Position numbers and translations under genes: made by a program
Notes under the pieces: model-generated
Told to the model about the DNA's origin: nothing
What the model saw: the letters and a program-made list of their open reading frames with translations, nothing else
The model's database searches: none
NCBI GenBank assembly: GCA_009801015.1
Contig: VHZZ01001321.1
Span: forward strand, 13,616 to 37,981
DNA length: 24,366 nt
Reading direction: 5' to 3'
DNA from: Silene noctiflora
Lineage: Eukaryota; Streptophyta; Magnoliopsida; Caryophyllales; Caryophyllaceae
Shown here: positions 9,353-20,405 of the stretch, in pieces
Layout: each line of letters starts with the position of its first letter
How positions within the stretch are numbered: the first letter of the stretch is position 1

Positions 9353-9535
9353 TGTTTTTTTTCGGCTGAACTGAATTGAAAGGAATTGGGTTGAACTGAA
9401 TGAAGTTGAGATAAACATGAATGCGTCTGAAGTAAAAGTTAATTCTGTAAAGAGATGAGCTGAACAGAACTGACTGAAACTAAACAAAACTGAACTGAAT
9501 TAAAATGAGTTGGAATTAAGGCGGAAAGAACATTG
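9353..9535. mobile_element. GAACTGAA-rich MITE or degenerate minisatellite
   Basis: Irregular repeats of the words TGAACTGAA, GAACAGAAC and AAACTGAACTGAATT fill the interval. It starts at TTTTCGGCTGAACTGAA and ends at GGCGGAAAGAACATTGG; the outer CGGCT / GGCGG words are roughly inverted. I recognise the repeat style from Amaranthaceae-type genomes but cannot name a family. Confidence 0.4.
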
Positions 9536-9724
9536 GCCTAAAAGCTCTTATCACTTAAGCTAACTTTTATTTTCTCACATTAAATATTAAATATATGTCT
9601 TACTCTTGTAATTATGACAACAAATAATAAGTTACGGGTTTAAATTCTCCTCCGCTGCTAAGGCCTTTAGCTCGTGCTCGTTCAATACAAGAAAGGAGCG
9701 GGAGTGTAGGACTATATGAGCGCC

Positions 9725-9914
9725 TAGAGTTGTTTATGGATGAGACATTTCATTAGGCCCGTTTCGTCCAACCCGTTAGAAAAGTGGGCTTGGACAATTT
9801 ATTTTCGAAAATTTATAAAAGCTCGGCCCATAAACCCGCATGTCTATGGCTCGAAAAAATCAAATTTACTCGGTCTGCATCTGGCAAAAGTCCGCATTTG
9901 ACCATCTATGAGCT
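9725..9914. mobile_element. Possible hAT-like fragment
   Basis: It begins TAGAGTTGTTTATGGATGAG and ends near GACCATCTATGAGCT, with TAGGCCCGTTTCGTCCAACC, AAAGCTCGGCCCATAAACCC and similar words inside, a common plant repeat style. The ends are only weakly inverted. Confidence 0.3.
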
Positions 9915-10618
9915 CTTTTATGACAACGGTTAGAGTCCAAGTTCAAAAGTGTCGGCAATTTTGGAGCTGAAATTGAATAATTGAGTTATTGGCCCAATTT
10001 CGGGGCCCAATTCACTCCATATGTTCCGTAATGTTGGCCACAAATTTAAAGCCCAATTTCAAAAAGAACATGGAAAATGTCTAAAATCAAATCCCTCCTT
10101 AAGTTTTAATTGAGAGAAATCATTTCGAGTTGCAACTACACTAGTAACACAAATAATTAAAACTAACCCAATAATTAAAAGTTCAAATAAATTATTTAAT
10201 AAACTTGTAAAAAATTATTTTATTTTAATAACCTAAGATTTTATATTGATAAATTGTATAATTAGATATGTTAGTTTTCATCATAAAATATCGGGTTGTT
10301 AAAATAAAATTAAATAAATTTAATTGTTTTCTTTGGGCTTATCTCCTTTTGGGCCAGTCCTATGCTAAAGGACGGTCCTATAAGAGAGTTGATGCACTAG
10401 TAATTAGTGATGCATCATTTCGAAATCTAAACAATAAACCACAATCAATGGAAAATAGTGACATTAGTTTGAGATCGGAATATATACATAAGGAATTATC
10501 AAGAATTTAGATCAAATACCTTATAAAACAAGTAGCATATAAAAGTGCATTGTCGGTCAAAACACTGTCATACTATCGACGGAGTATTAACATTTTGGAT
10601 TTAAAGACGGAGAAATTT

Positions 10619-10655
<37 letters not shown>

Positions 10656-11080
10656 GTTAAATGATTCTTCATTACATACTTGTACTAAACTATTGTAAGA
10701 ATCTTATTATAGCAAAAAAGCAATTAGTTGTCATATTGCTTGTGAATGGAAAAGAATATGGTTTAATTAAATCATCACATTATTAGAGGCTGAGGTAGAC
10801 GGACAAGAAGAATATATGACAAAGTTTGATGCCTTCCTTTATTTGGTTCCGATAACTATACTCCTATAGTCCTATACTACATTACTACCTACAAATGTAC
10901 CTGTAATAAAAGTTACAAAAAGGTTCAATCAACATGTCATTTTATGGTTCAAAACTTTTATGAGGCACTGAAATTTGTCTTTTAGGTCAACATGAGAATA
11001 CTGTCCCAGGTGTACTATAGAGTATAGTACTATAGTTTATAGCACTCAATTTGTACCTCACATTAACACGTTTGAAGCGG
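9915..11080. other. Spacer without gene
   Basis: AT-rich DNA with a T28 tract at 10622-10649. Near 10390 GATGCACTA and TAGTGATGCATC form a small imperfect inverted repeat. An 80-codon frame at 10268-10510 has no recognisable domain and is not called. Confidence 0.5.
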
Positions 11081-11246
11081 TAGTGGAGCTATGATTTAAA
11101 TTTAGAGGAGCGGATAAAATTAGGAGGGGCGAATGAGTAATAACATAAAACTCACTCGAAAAGAAATCAAAAATTTTAACTGAAAATTTTAGAAATCTCG
11201 ATCGTCGGGGTCGAGGGCCTCTGCTAGCCCCCTAACTCCATCACTG
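11081..11246. mobile_element. Short non-autonomous element with CAGTGRTGGAG-type ends
   Basis: The left end is TAGTGGAGCTATGATTTAAA. The right end on the opposite strand reads CAGTGATGGAGTTAGGGGGC. Internal AGGAGGGGCGAATGAG and GGCCTCTGCTAGCCCCC match the wording of the common plant repeat family with CAGTGGCGGAGC ends. It is degraded, with no target duplication seen. Confidence 0.4.
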
Positions 11247-11999
11247 GATTCATGGATTCAAGTATCATCTTAGTTGTGTATATAAGATGTTACTTTCTCC
11301 TATGTATTCTCCTTGTTTTAATCTAACTATTTGACTAGTTTTGAGCTCAAGTTGGTATTGCTTCAGACCGCGTTCATTATAAAATGGTCCGTTCCGTTAT
11401 CATAATTTCAGAATTACCCTCTAATATACTCACTAGGTGTCAAAAATTTGCCATTTTATAATTGAGCATTTTAGACGCATATATAATTGCAAGATGATTT
11501 TAAACAAATATTTCTGAACCTGATTTAATTACCTCCAAAAATCATCATCTATAACTATTTGGATGGAATGTCCCAACCTAGTTCGTAGGCCGGAGTTTCC
11601 AAGGCACAAGCCCCCAGTTCAAAGCCATACTCTTTCGATTGGGACCAAACAAAATAAAATAAAATAACTTATTAAATTCGTCAGAGTCGTTAGGGTTGTC
11701 TCGGCCACTGGCTTAAGCCAACCAGACCAGCCGTCTCGCATGTGTCGATCCAACCCTGCCCCTTAACCACATCTAATATATATTGTGAAAATAATATGAG
11801 TAGTTATAATATTACGGTAAATTTTTACTTCGTAAATATTGTATAAGATCGCCTTATGAGTAGACTTGACAAAACTGACCCTACCAGAGATCCAAAAGTG
11901 TTGTGAAGCATTCTGATTGGTATATATCCAAAACCCGAATTGTCAGACTCGACCTAGACTCAAAACAAACTTCGAGTGATACAATGTTTACCCGACCCA
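11247..11999. other. Spacer without gene, mixed repeat wording
   Basis: The GC-richer part at 11570-11765 (GTAGGCCGGAGTTTCC, GTCTCGGCCACTGGCTTAAG) looks transposon-derived, but I could not find ends or coding remnants. Confidence 0.35.
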
Positions 12000-12004
12000 A
12001 AACA

Positions 12005-12327
12005 ACTAACCTGATCTGAAACAATCAGAAATGACACAACGCCGAAAAAACAAAAATTACTTATGTTAAATTACATTAATATTATATATGGAGTATAACA
12101 AAATAAAGAGCTAATTGGTTACATGTTACAATGCTCTATAATATGAGTAATTAATTTATTTTTAAAAATAATCAAAGTAAATACTAATTAAAGTGTTTTA
12201 ACTTTGGACCAGAACATGGCCTACTCAAATGACTTGTACCCAAAAATGGCTGAAAATTGAAATAACTAGACTTATAACGAAATAAATTGTATAACTAGAT
12301 CTAACAAACGGGTCAACCAGATCAGGT
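12005..12327. repeat. Inverted-repeat segment upstream of CTP synthase
   Basis: AACCTGATCTG near 12009 and CAGATCAGGTT near 12317 are perfect 11-bp inverse copies. They sit among ACCCGACCCAAAAC and ACGGGTCAACC words that are also roughly inverted. The pair probably marks an old non-autonomous element inside the distal CTP synthase promoter. Confidence 0.35.
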
Positions 12328-12330
12328 TAA

Positions 12331-12850
12331 ATTTGGGTAGTTTTTTGTAACAATAAACATTCGGGTCAAATTATAATAGAGGGGGTCAAACTCAGGTCTT
12401 GAGTTCAGATATCGAGTCGGGTCAATCTTACCAAATTTGTATAACCACCCAAAATAACCCAACCCAAGTTCAACTATCCGCCCATTTGTCACCTCTATTT
12501 ACGAGTTACGCCCGTATTTGCGACTTTCCACTCTTCTTACCTCAGTTACAAACTCTAATCTCCTGTGCTGCTGCCGCATCAACAATTTTTTACCAGAAAT
12601 TGATTGAAGAGAAAACGGTGATTTTGACTTTGTTAACTTTTCACAGTTTTCACTTTTCACTTTTCACTTTTCACTTTTCACAAACACACACGAACTCATT
12701 TCATTTCTTTATGTTATTTTTTTTAACTTCCCTCTTCAACACAAATAACCTGCTTCTTTCTCCCCCTTTTTAACATTAAAAAAACCTCCCACCATTTCGT
12801 AGCCGCCATTGTTATACCCCTGCAAAAGCTCAAATAAATTACCAAAAAAA
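12331..12850 (+). promoter_or_regulatory. CTP synthase proximal promoter and 5' UTR region
   Basis: No clear TATA box was found. A pyrimidine-rich leader (12640-12780) includes four perfect CACTTTT heptamers at 12651-12678, a typical plant 5' UTR Y-rich tract. An in-frame TAG at 12800-12802, with no ATG between it and 12851, fixes 12851 as the first ATG of that frame. The transcription start is not visible. Confidence 0.5.
12651..12681. repeat. (CACTTTT)4 short tandem repeat in the leader
   Basis: Four consecutive CACTTTT units followed by CAC, upstream of the CTP synthase ATG. Confidence 0.85.
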
Positions 12851-15522
12851 ATGAAGTATGTGTTAGTAACAGGAGGAGTAGTGAGTGGATTAGGAAAGGG
12901 AGTTACTGCAAGTAGTATTGGTGTTGTTCTTAAAGCTTGTGGTCTTCGTGTTACTTCTATTAAGATTGGTGAGCATCTTTATTATTTACATTTCTTCATT
13001 TATTATTTTATTTTTTTTATTTTTTTTTTATTTATCGTTGTTGTATTTTTTCTGGGTTTTGCTTAATTTTTAATGGGTATTGTTCAAGTTTTCATCTTTT
13101 TGATACAGTTTTGTTGAAGGCGTTTTGTGTTTTAATTCAATTGTTGAAGGTATTTTGTGTTTTAATCTCAATTGGTTGTCAATGTTACTTCAAATGCATC
13201 TTTGATTGGTGGCTTGGTGCTTTCTGAAGTTATTTGGTGAAAAAAATCTGATTTTTGCTTGTTGGATAGTTTTGTACGGAGTATTGTTTAAGTCTCAATT
13301 AGCTCTCATTATTGTGTGGAATCATAGTTTAGATATCGGCCGCGTACAATAAAGGTTTAGGAGGTCACCGCTACCCTATTTTAAGGCGATATTGGCCACA
13401 TTTTGCAAGATTAGGCCGAGACAACCATTAGCAGGACCGTGGCCGAAACTGATATTTAATACTCCCTCCGTCCCCGTCAATTGTTGTCTTTTGGTTTTGG
13501 CACAAAGACCAAGAAAAGAGTAGGGGACCAATTATTAAATGACAAGTAGACCAAATTGAGTGTGTATGATCAAATTGCTCATCAAATACATTCCTAAAAT
13601 AGAAAGGACAACAATTGACCGATACACCCCAAAATGGAATAAGACAACAAATAACCGGGACGGAGGGAGTACTATGGATGGAAAGTGTGAAAAAGGTTGG
13701 TTATCTTCAAGTTGTAATCTTTATTTAGTATCCAAAGTTATTGCATATGGATGGGGTGCAATCAGAAATCAGAAATTTGTTTGGAGAATTGCTCATATGT
13801 TTGTACTTCCTCCATTTTTATATGATGTACCCATTTGTTGAATATATGAGTGAAGTATTTTAATAAAATGGGTACATCATATGAAAACGGAGGAAATACT
13901 ATTTTTAGTTTTCTTTTGCCTTTTCTGTTTAATTAAGGTCGTCGGAATGGGCCCTTTATTGTGAAAAAGAGTTCTTGTTGGCAGTTTCCCTGCATTTGTA
14001 TGTGTGGGAGTGTATATCTGTTTATTTTAAAAAGTTGATGTGCATTGCAGATCCTTACTTGAACACTGATGCCGGCACTATGTCTCCTTTCGAGCATGGA
14101 GAAGTTTTTGTACTAGATGATGGTGGAGAGGTTTACTTCTTCCGTCTCTATCTACTTCATTTGTCTTGTTTTGGGATTGTACACTACTACACTAGAACAC
14201 TACTAAACATGATAGTGAGTAGTGACCATATATGATAGTCACATTTAGTTAGTATATATCCGGTCTTTGGCTTCCATGTGATTTTTGGGCAAGTATCAGA
14301 CATCTGATGATACCTTTTCGCTTTATTGTAGTTTTTTCATCACTTACATGAGTTATATCTGCCTTGATATTGTTAGGTTATACTGGTAGAAATCAATATT
14401 AGTCCTTTAGCATTTTGATTTGATGCTTTTCTGTTTTTGGTTACATGAAGGTGGACTTAGATTTGGGTAATTATGAGCGCTTCATAGACGTGAAACTTAC
14501 AAGAGACAACAACATTACTACTGGGAAGATATATCAGGTGAATTTTGAGTAACCCTTCAATTTAAGTTTCATTGCTACAGTTTTTGTTCTTTACTAACTC
14601 ATTTACTTTATTTCAGTCTGTTCTTAATAGGGAGCGTAAAGGTGATTATCTTGGAAAAACAGTACAGGTGATTCTATATTCCATAGCTCCAGCTCTAGTG
14701 CCTTGATGTGATGAATTTTATTTTGGACTCGGCCACTTCCTCATCCATGTTATCATTTGCAGGTTGTTCCACACATAACTGATGCCATTAAAGAGTGGAT
14801 TCAGTCAGTTGCAGCAATCGCTGTTGATGGAAAAGAGGGGCCTGCCGATGTTTGTGTTATAGAATTGGGAGGGACTGTAGGTAAGGGAGCCGCAGTTTTA
14901 GATTTCTGTGTGCTTTTCTCTTACTTCGTCGATCCTACTTTTATTGTCCACATTTGACTTTGATGGTCAGACAAAGTTGACTTAACCACTACCAAAGTCA
15001 TGAGTACAATAAATTTAGTATAGAGGTAGTATGTTACATGAACTAAATGTGCGTTTTCAAATGTGAAGGTGACATTGAGTCTATGCCGTTCATTGAGGCT
15101 CTACGTCAATTATCTTTCACAGTTGGTATGTTTAAACTTCTGCAATGCTTCTTAATCAGAAAGTGTCGAGTTCTTTCAACTTGTCATTGGTTTCCACTCT
15201 CCCCAGAAAGGATATAGACCATCCAAAAGACACTTGACTGTTTTGTGCATCTTTATACAGGGAAAGCGAACTTCTGTCTTATCCACGTGAGCCTCATACC
15301 TGTTCTGGGAGTCGTTGGAGAGCAGGTACAAAAAACATTCTCTTGTCAACTCTATCAATTTATTTTCTTTCTTAATGGATTTGTTGGGGACTTGGGGATC
15401 AATTTTATATGTTGCCCAGTTTCTCCCTTTTTCATTGTTTTCGCACCTTAGACTAATATTTCCATATGACGATTCATGTTAGCCAAACTCAAATAATTTT
15501 TAACTATTGTTGTTTTTGTTAC

Positions 15523-15595
<73 letters not shown>

Positions 15596-15615
15596 ATTAT
15601 TATTATTATTATTAN

Positions 15616-15688
<73 letters not shown>

Positions 15689-18600
15689 ATTATTATTATT
15701 ATTATTATTAAATTTTTTTTTTTTTTTTTTTTTGCAAGTGTACTCCTACAATTACCCATTTTTCTTTGTATTTTTCTTTTTAGACTTAATGTTGATTTCT
15801 CATCCTTCATGATTTTGCATCATGTAATTTACATGCAGAAAACAAAGCCTACTCAACATAGCGTTCGAGAACTCAGAGCCTTAGGCTTAACTCCTCATCT
15901 GCTTGCATGTCGATCTGCACAGGTTAGTAATTTTTGATAATCAGCCAATCAACCCAAAGTAACTTTGCAGCTGTGATTTTGTGGATGTGAAGATGTAATA
16001 ACTAGTAAGTGAATGCTTAAGTACTAGAGAGGCCATACCCTTACATGGAGTAAACTATACATCAAGTAACTGAGTCCATGTACTGCTGATTTATATTTGT
16101 GTTTGGGACTGTTGAATGATCAATGCTATCTGCTGAATGCAGCCTTTACTAGACAACACTAAGGAGAAGCTTTCACAGTTTTGCCACGTTCCGGTAAATG
16201 GCTGCAAGATTCTTTAATGCTTTGTTTTTTTGGGAATTTTTCACAACAGTTATTGCCTGACAATCCCTTATGACTATCTGCAGGCAGAAAATATTCTTAA
16301 CATCCACGATGTTCCCAACATATGGCATGTTCCACTTCTTTTGCGGGTGGGTCAATTGCTCATAACAAATATTCGACAATATTGGTCATATTGCGGTTGT
16401 TCTCATACTATATGCTGTCATATTTTGTTCATTGCAGAATCAAAATGCTCATCATGCTATATTGAGACAGCTAGATTTACTGAAGTAAGTATTACTTTCT
16501 GACATGTAGTTTGTATCAGCTCCAATGCAAATGTGTCTCAGTGTCTGTTTGTTGCTTTGTCCTTGTAAAACTTTCTGTTTAGAATAATACTGTACTTGTC
16601 TTTTGTCTCCTATTCTAAACCTTCATTCTACTCAGGAAATTTGATTTATTTTGGAGTTCCAAGATTGGCTTCTGATCATCTTTTACTATCCTGTTTGACC
16701 ATGGTATTTCAGTGTTGCTGTATCTCCTGATTTGCAAGAGTGGACCAACCGTGCAACGACTTACGATAATCTTACCAACTCTGTTAGTATTTAAGTGCCT
16801 TAATCTTGTCTAATTCTTCCACCATTTCAAATTTATTGTCCACATTCGACTATTGTGACTAACCTATTTAAACATTAACCCTCAAAAAATATCATTAAAA
16901 ACTAACATCCTTGACCACAAACATCAAATGTTGACAATATAAGTGGGATGGAGGGAATATGTCTGACGCCCCTTGCTAAGTAATTGACAAAAGTCTTATG
17001 CTGGCAGGTTAGGATTGCTATGGTTGGGAAGTATGTTGGTTTACAAGACTCCTACTTGTCTGTGGTAAAGGTGAGTCTTTTCTTGCTGCTAGTTCCGTTG
17101 GAGCTTCTACTATCTTTGACTTACCGAACTTTTTGTTCCTTGTGTATTGTCGTCATTAATTCTTTATTTGAAGAAACATTGATAGAGTGGTGAACCTTTT
17201 TGCAGGCCCTTTTGCATGCTTGCATAGCATGTTCCTTAAAGCCTTCAATTGATTGGATTGCAGCTTCTGACCTAGAAGATGAAAGTGCTAAATTGGTATC
17301 AGCCATCTCTTTCTAGATCATGTTTTATCTTTTGGTTTTTTTAAGGAATTCGTGGACTGTATTGCTGTTAGATTACGCACGTCCATAAATTTTTCTAATT
17401 ATCGTTTTTCTTTTGCAGACGCCAGAAGCCCATGCATCTGCTTGGCAGACTTTGAAGGTGAGCCATACTTATTGACTTTGACTTATTGTTGAGTTTTTTG
17501 CATGTGCTCGCTTTCCCTCTACCATAGACATTGCCATCCTTTGTGCACGATGCTGTAGTAAAGCTTGCCATTGTTTGGCTGCCACTCTAATTTTTGTATG
17601 TACAGATTGGTTTCTGATTGTTCTTGGGAAAGTCTTCCTATTTGAAGATTATCCCTCATATACAATCTTTATCATGACATTTTTCTGCTGCTTTTGCGTC
17701 TTGCCATTCATTTTTAGCTTCCTTGTGTTATTGGCCCCAAATTGTAATATCTTACATTTTCTACTTGTGCTTTCCTTGGCGATAAAGACTATTGGGCTGC
17801 TCCCTGTGTTATTTATATATTTTACTTTCACATGTCAAGAACGCTAAAAATCTGTATGTGTGCAGAATGCTGCATGTGTACTGGTTCCTGGTGGATTCGG
17901 TGATCGTGGAATAGGAGGAATGATATTAGCCGCAAAATATGCCAGAGAGAATAATGTACCGTACTTGGGTATCTGCTTAGGAATGCAGATATCCGTGATT
18001 GAATTTGCCAGATCTGTAAGAACCTGTAGAGTACCTAATTTCTTGCCTTATGTTACCATTATTGTTGTATACGAGTTTCACTGACAGACTAAATGTGTAG
18101 ATTCTGGGTTGGCAAAATGCTAATAGCGAAGAGTTTGATGATAAGGCTGCGAATCCCGTGATCAAATTTATGCCTGAGGTATGTTCTATTGCAATATTGC
18201 TTATTAGAAAATGAGTGAATGTTTGGTATTTTGTTTTATTTTCTAATAGAGTCAAAGACACTATTTCTTTACTTCTGTTTGGTTGATTTTCTAAGGAATA
18301 AAGCAAAATGAATCACTGAACTCGTGAAATCGTTGCGTTTTTTTATCTCGAAATATCCGTCATTGAATGTACTTTTTTATTCAATTTTCAGTATGTGTCA
18401 TCCGAGAATAGCCTCTTTATGTTAACAGCGCAGGGGTATGTGAGTGTGTCTGCAAATGAATCACTGAAATTGTTGGCATTTTTTAATCGCGAAATATCCG
18501 TCACTGAATGTAAATTTTGTTACAATTTTCAGTATGTGTCATCGAAAACAGCCTCTTTATGTTAACAGCGCAGGGGCATGTCTGCATACATCCCCCGCCA

Positions 18601-20264
18601 TTTGGGGGAGCCCTTAAGCCTCTGGGTAAGTACAAAATATGTGAGATTATTAATATATTCCTCTAAACTATCAGTTATTTGTGCCTTCAGGGATCCCGAA
18701 CGCACATGGGAAACACAATGAGATTAGGCTCACGAAGAACGTTATTCCAGACTCCAGATTGTGTAATTTCTAAGTTGTAAGCTAGACATGTCTTTCCTTC
18801 TTATGTGTCTTGATACAAAGCAATGAGTGACAATGTCGTGTCACATGGATGCCATGCTTTGTATTTCATTTGGTCCTGCACTGCATATTCATTTTTGTTC
18901 CGACTAACAATTTTTTTTTAAAACATGGCCATGCTGCTCAGAGTAAATGAAGTCCCTGCAATTTTTGGGTTCCTAGTGTTATAAAGGAAAACTTTGCTGA
19001 TGACTGTGCTGCGACCTGCGGACAAGTGTACAATCTATGTGATGTCATATAGTATAAAACTTCTATGAGACGGTCTTAAATGTGAGACCACCCATGATGC
19101 AATGCAGATTCATATCAACCCATTAACCTTATCATTACGGAATACTTGATGATATGGGTTGGTCTTGTATACAAAGCGGTCGCATAGAAGACTCGCAGAC
19201 TAGCTACTTTGTTAAATTCATGCCATTTGAAATATCAAAACTTGCTTAAAATGCTGAAGATCTTTGAATTCGTGGTTTTGTGAAATAGCATCTTATCTAT
19301 CAATTGTTAGAAGTTAGTGATGCCCTCTCGTCATATTTAGCGTAATGAAGAATGAGCCACTGAACTTTATCTTAGCTGTTTCTAAAGTTAGCGTTTTTGT
19401 GTAGGCACTTTTGGATTTACATATCTATTTTTTTTTTTTTTTTTTTTTTTGGGGTTTGTATAGGTACCACAACTCGAAGTTTGTTGATGAACGTCACCGC
19501 CACAGATACGAGGTTCATTGTTCTGATCCATGCTTTATTATACGAGTATCTTATTGTCATATTATTTCGACAAAATAATCTATAAACTAAGTGCATTAAT
19601 GCAGGTGAATCCAAATATGATTTCCTCTTTAGAAGAAGGTGGCCTAAAATTCGTGGGAAGAAATGAAACTGGAGAAAGAATGGAGGTATACTTTCTACAT
19701 GTTCGACAATCAACTACTTTTGGTGTTGGACTGTCGGGTTCTTCTGAGAATTTCTGTGAAGAATTGACTGTCAAATCTTAGCCATCCATGTAAATTTTTT
19801 CCGTCATTTGCGTTGCCTAGTATTTCACCATCTTAAGCAGTAGCTCATTTGGTACAGATCTTGGAACTGCCTGGTCATCCATACTATGTGGGTGTCCAAT
19901 TCCATCCAGAATTCAAATCAAGGCCAGGAAAACCTTCAGCTCCGTTTTTAGGTAAATTCCTACACACTGTATTCTAAAAGCCAGTCTCGTGATAATAGTG
20001 TAAGACCAACACATTTTACTAAAACTATACCCATCTTTTATTAATTTGTCGATGCTCATTTTTTTTCAGTTAGAATCAAGGAATATGTAATGTTATCTCG
20101 AGACATTCTCATTTGAGAATCTCTGATGCTTACATTTTATCGCTCTTCTTTCATTTTGAAACTCTTCCTTCTGGTCCTTGACGCTTACTGCTATTACAGG
20201 TCTTATACTGGCAGCAACTAAACAGTTAGAAGGTTATCTGAAGACTTGTCGGAATGGGAGCTAG
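12851..20264 (+). CDS. CTPS: CTP synthase (glutamine-hydrolysing), 22 coding exons, 561 aa
   Basis: Cytosolic enzyme making CTP from UTP, ATP and glutamine. Exons: 12851-12968, 14051-14130, 14451-14537, 14617-14667, 14763-14880, 15069-15125, 15261-15325, 15839-15922, 16143-16193, 16284-16346, 16438-16484, 16713-16782, 17008-17070, 17206-17295, 17419-17457, 17866-18015, 18101-18178, 18691-18776, 19464-19512, 19605-19685, 19858-19951, 20200-20264. They sum to 1686 nt in one open frame ending TAG; all introns are GT-AG. The N-terminal amidoligase domain (about 1-290) has the P-loop [15 protein letters not shown] (8-22, Lys16), [18 protein letters not shown] from residue 40, [18 protein letters not shown] with Glu155, and KTKPTQ (193-198). 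The class I glutamine amidotransferase domain starts at VRIAMVGKY (298), with GGFGDRG at 370-376, nucleophile Cys398 in GICLGMQ, and His525/Glu527 in FHPEF. No key residue is missing. Length fits plant CTPS (about 560-600). The donor of exon 19 (GAG|GTTCAT) is weak. Confidence 0.97.
13330..13450. mobile_element. Possible MITE in CTPS intron 1
   Basis: TTTAGATATCGGCCGCG on the left and CGTGGCCGAAACTGATATTT on the right are imperfect inverse copies (ATATC...CGGCC[AG]CG). The interior has no coding sequence. It lies immediately before a Stowaway element. Confidence 0.35.
13462..13669. mobile_element. Stowaway MITE, 208 bp, in CTPS intron 1
   Basis: The terminal inverted repeats are CTCCCTCCGTCCC and GGGACGGAGGGAG, flanked by TA duplications at 13460-13461 and 13670-13671. 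This is the canonical Tc1/mariner-type Stowaway end and target site. Confidence 0.93.
13806..13896. mobile_element. 91-bp Stowaway-like hairpin MITE in CTPS intron 1
   Basis: The left arm holds CTTCCTCC, a T-rich link and ATATGATGTACCCATTT. The right arm has AAATGGGTACATCATAT and AACGGAGGAAA. The arms are about 32 nt with an unpaired centre of about 25 nt; TA flanks lie at 13804-13805 and 13897-13898. It would form a strong stem in the pre-mRNA. Confidence 0.85.
14924..15029. mobile_element. Degenerate Stowaway-like element in CTPS intron 5
   Basis: The left part CTTCGTCGATCCTACTTTTA then TTGTCCACATTTGACTTTG aligns with the reverse complement of the right part (CTACCTCTATACTAAATTTA then TTGTACTCATGACTTTGG). 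TA flanks lie at 14922-14923 and 15030-15031. Confidence 0.6.
15524..15712. repeat. Very long (ATT)n microsatellite in CTPS intron 7, followed by poly(T)
   Basis: Roughly 185 nt of TTA/ATT units, broken by TATAATTAT near 15590 and 15685 and by an N and TTTTA at 15615-15620. A T tract follows to about 15733. The N suggests an unresolved length. Poly-Ile and poly-Tyr frames across it are artefacts. Confidence 0.95.
16813..16957. mobile_element. Degenerate Stowaway MITE in CTPS intron 12
   Basis: The right end AAGTGGGATGGAGGGAA is a recognisable Stowaway terminus. The left end ATTCTTCCACCATTTCAAAT then TTATTGTCCACATTCGAC is its diverged inverse. TA lies on both sides (16811-16812, 16958-16959). 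Confidence 0.6.
18309..18590. repeat. Imperfect tandem duplication (about 148 bp) in CTPS intron 17
   Basis: Copy A (18309-18456) and copy B (from 18457) both run TGAATCACTGAA, GAAATATCCGTCA(T/C)TGAATG, ATTTTCAGTATGTGTCATC, CCTCTTTATGTTAACAGCG and CAGGGG. They differ at scattered bases, so the duplication is not very recent. Each copy carries a pyrimidine-rich TTTTCAG acceptor. Confidence 0.85.
18540..18625 (+). mobile_element. SINE-like segment (Au/SolS-style conserved block)
   Basis: CATCGAAAACAGCCTCTTTA, then GCAGGGGCATGTCTGCATAC, then GGGGGAGCCC and CTCTGGGTAA follow the order of blocks I know from widespread plant tRNA-derived SINEs (GAAACAGCCTCT, AGGGTAAGGCTGCGTACAT, GGGAGCC, CTGGGTA). 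Family assignment is from memory. A truncated copy sits in the upstream duplicate at about 18400-18436. Confidence 0.5.
19060..19190. mobile_element. MITE with CTTCTATGAGACGG ends in CTPS intron 18
   Basis: The left end CTTCTATGAGACGGTCTT and the right end CGGTCGCATAGAAG are inverse copies (CTTCTATG[AC]GACSG). Internal GTGAGACCACC and GGTTGGTCTTGTATAC are also inverted. 131 bp, no coding. Confidence 0.6.
19430..19450. repeat. Poly(T) tract beside the exon 19 acceptor
   Basis: About 21 Ts followed by GGGGTTTGTATAG, the acceptor of CTPS exon 19. The tract serves as an extreme polypyrimidine tract. Confidence 0.8.
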
Positions 20265-20314
20265 CTTGCCTGCCTCGACAAATCTGTCATTCTTTCATAT
20301 TAGTTCTTGAAATG

Positions 20315-20405
20315 GTAAGCATCGGTCTGAGGGTTTCATACAAAATTAAAATGGGAATTGTTTCATGGTTATCATGTACAGTTAAAAATTTATCTATTCC
20401 TGCAG
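20315..20405 (+). other. Intron in the CTPS 3' UTR
   Basis: The donor AAATG|GTAAGC and acceptor TATTCCTGCAG|GCAG are both strong, giving a 91-nt intron that starts 50 nt after the stop codon. This is predicted from splice signals only. The downstream 3' UTR continues past 20406 without a clear poly(A) site. Confidence 0.6.

Noticed and set aside
12399..12773. 124-codon open frame before CTP synthase
   Set aside because: It starts with TTG, has low-complexity Ser/Phe content from the pyrimidine-rich leader and shows no domain.
12809..12850. N-terminal extension of CTP synthase
   Set aside because: The extension begins with TTG after an in-frame [12 protein letters not shown] at 12851 is the family's usual start.
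15448..15810. Poly-isoleucine and poly-tyrosine open frames on both strands
   Set aside because: They are translations of the ATT microsatellite.
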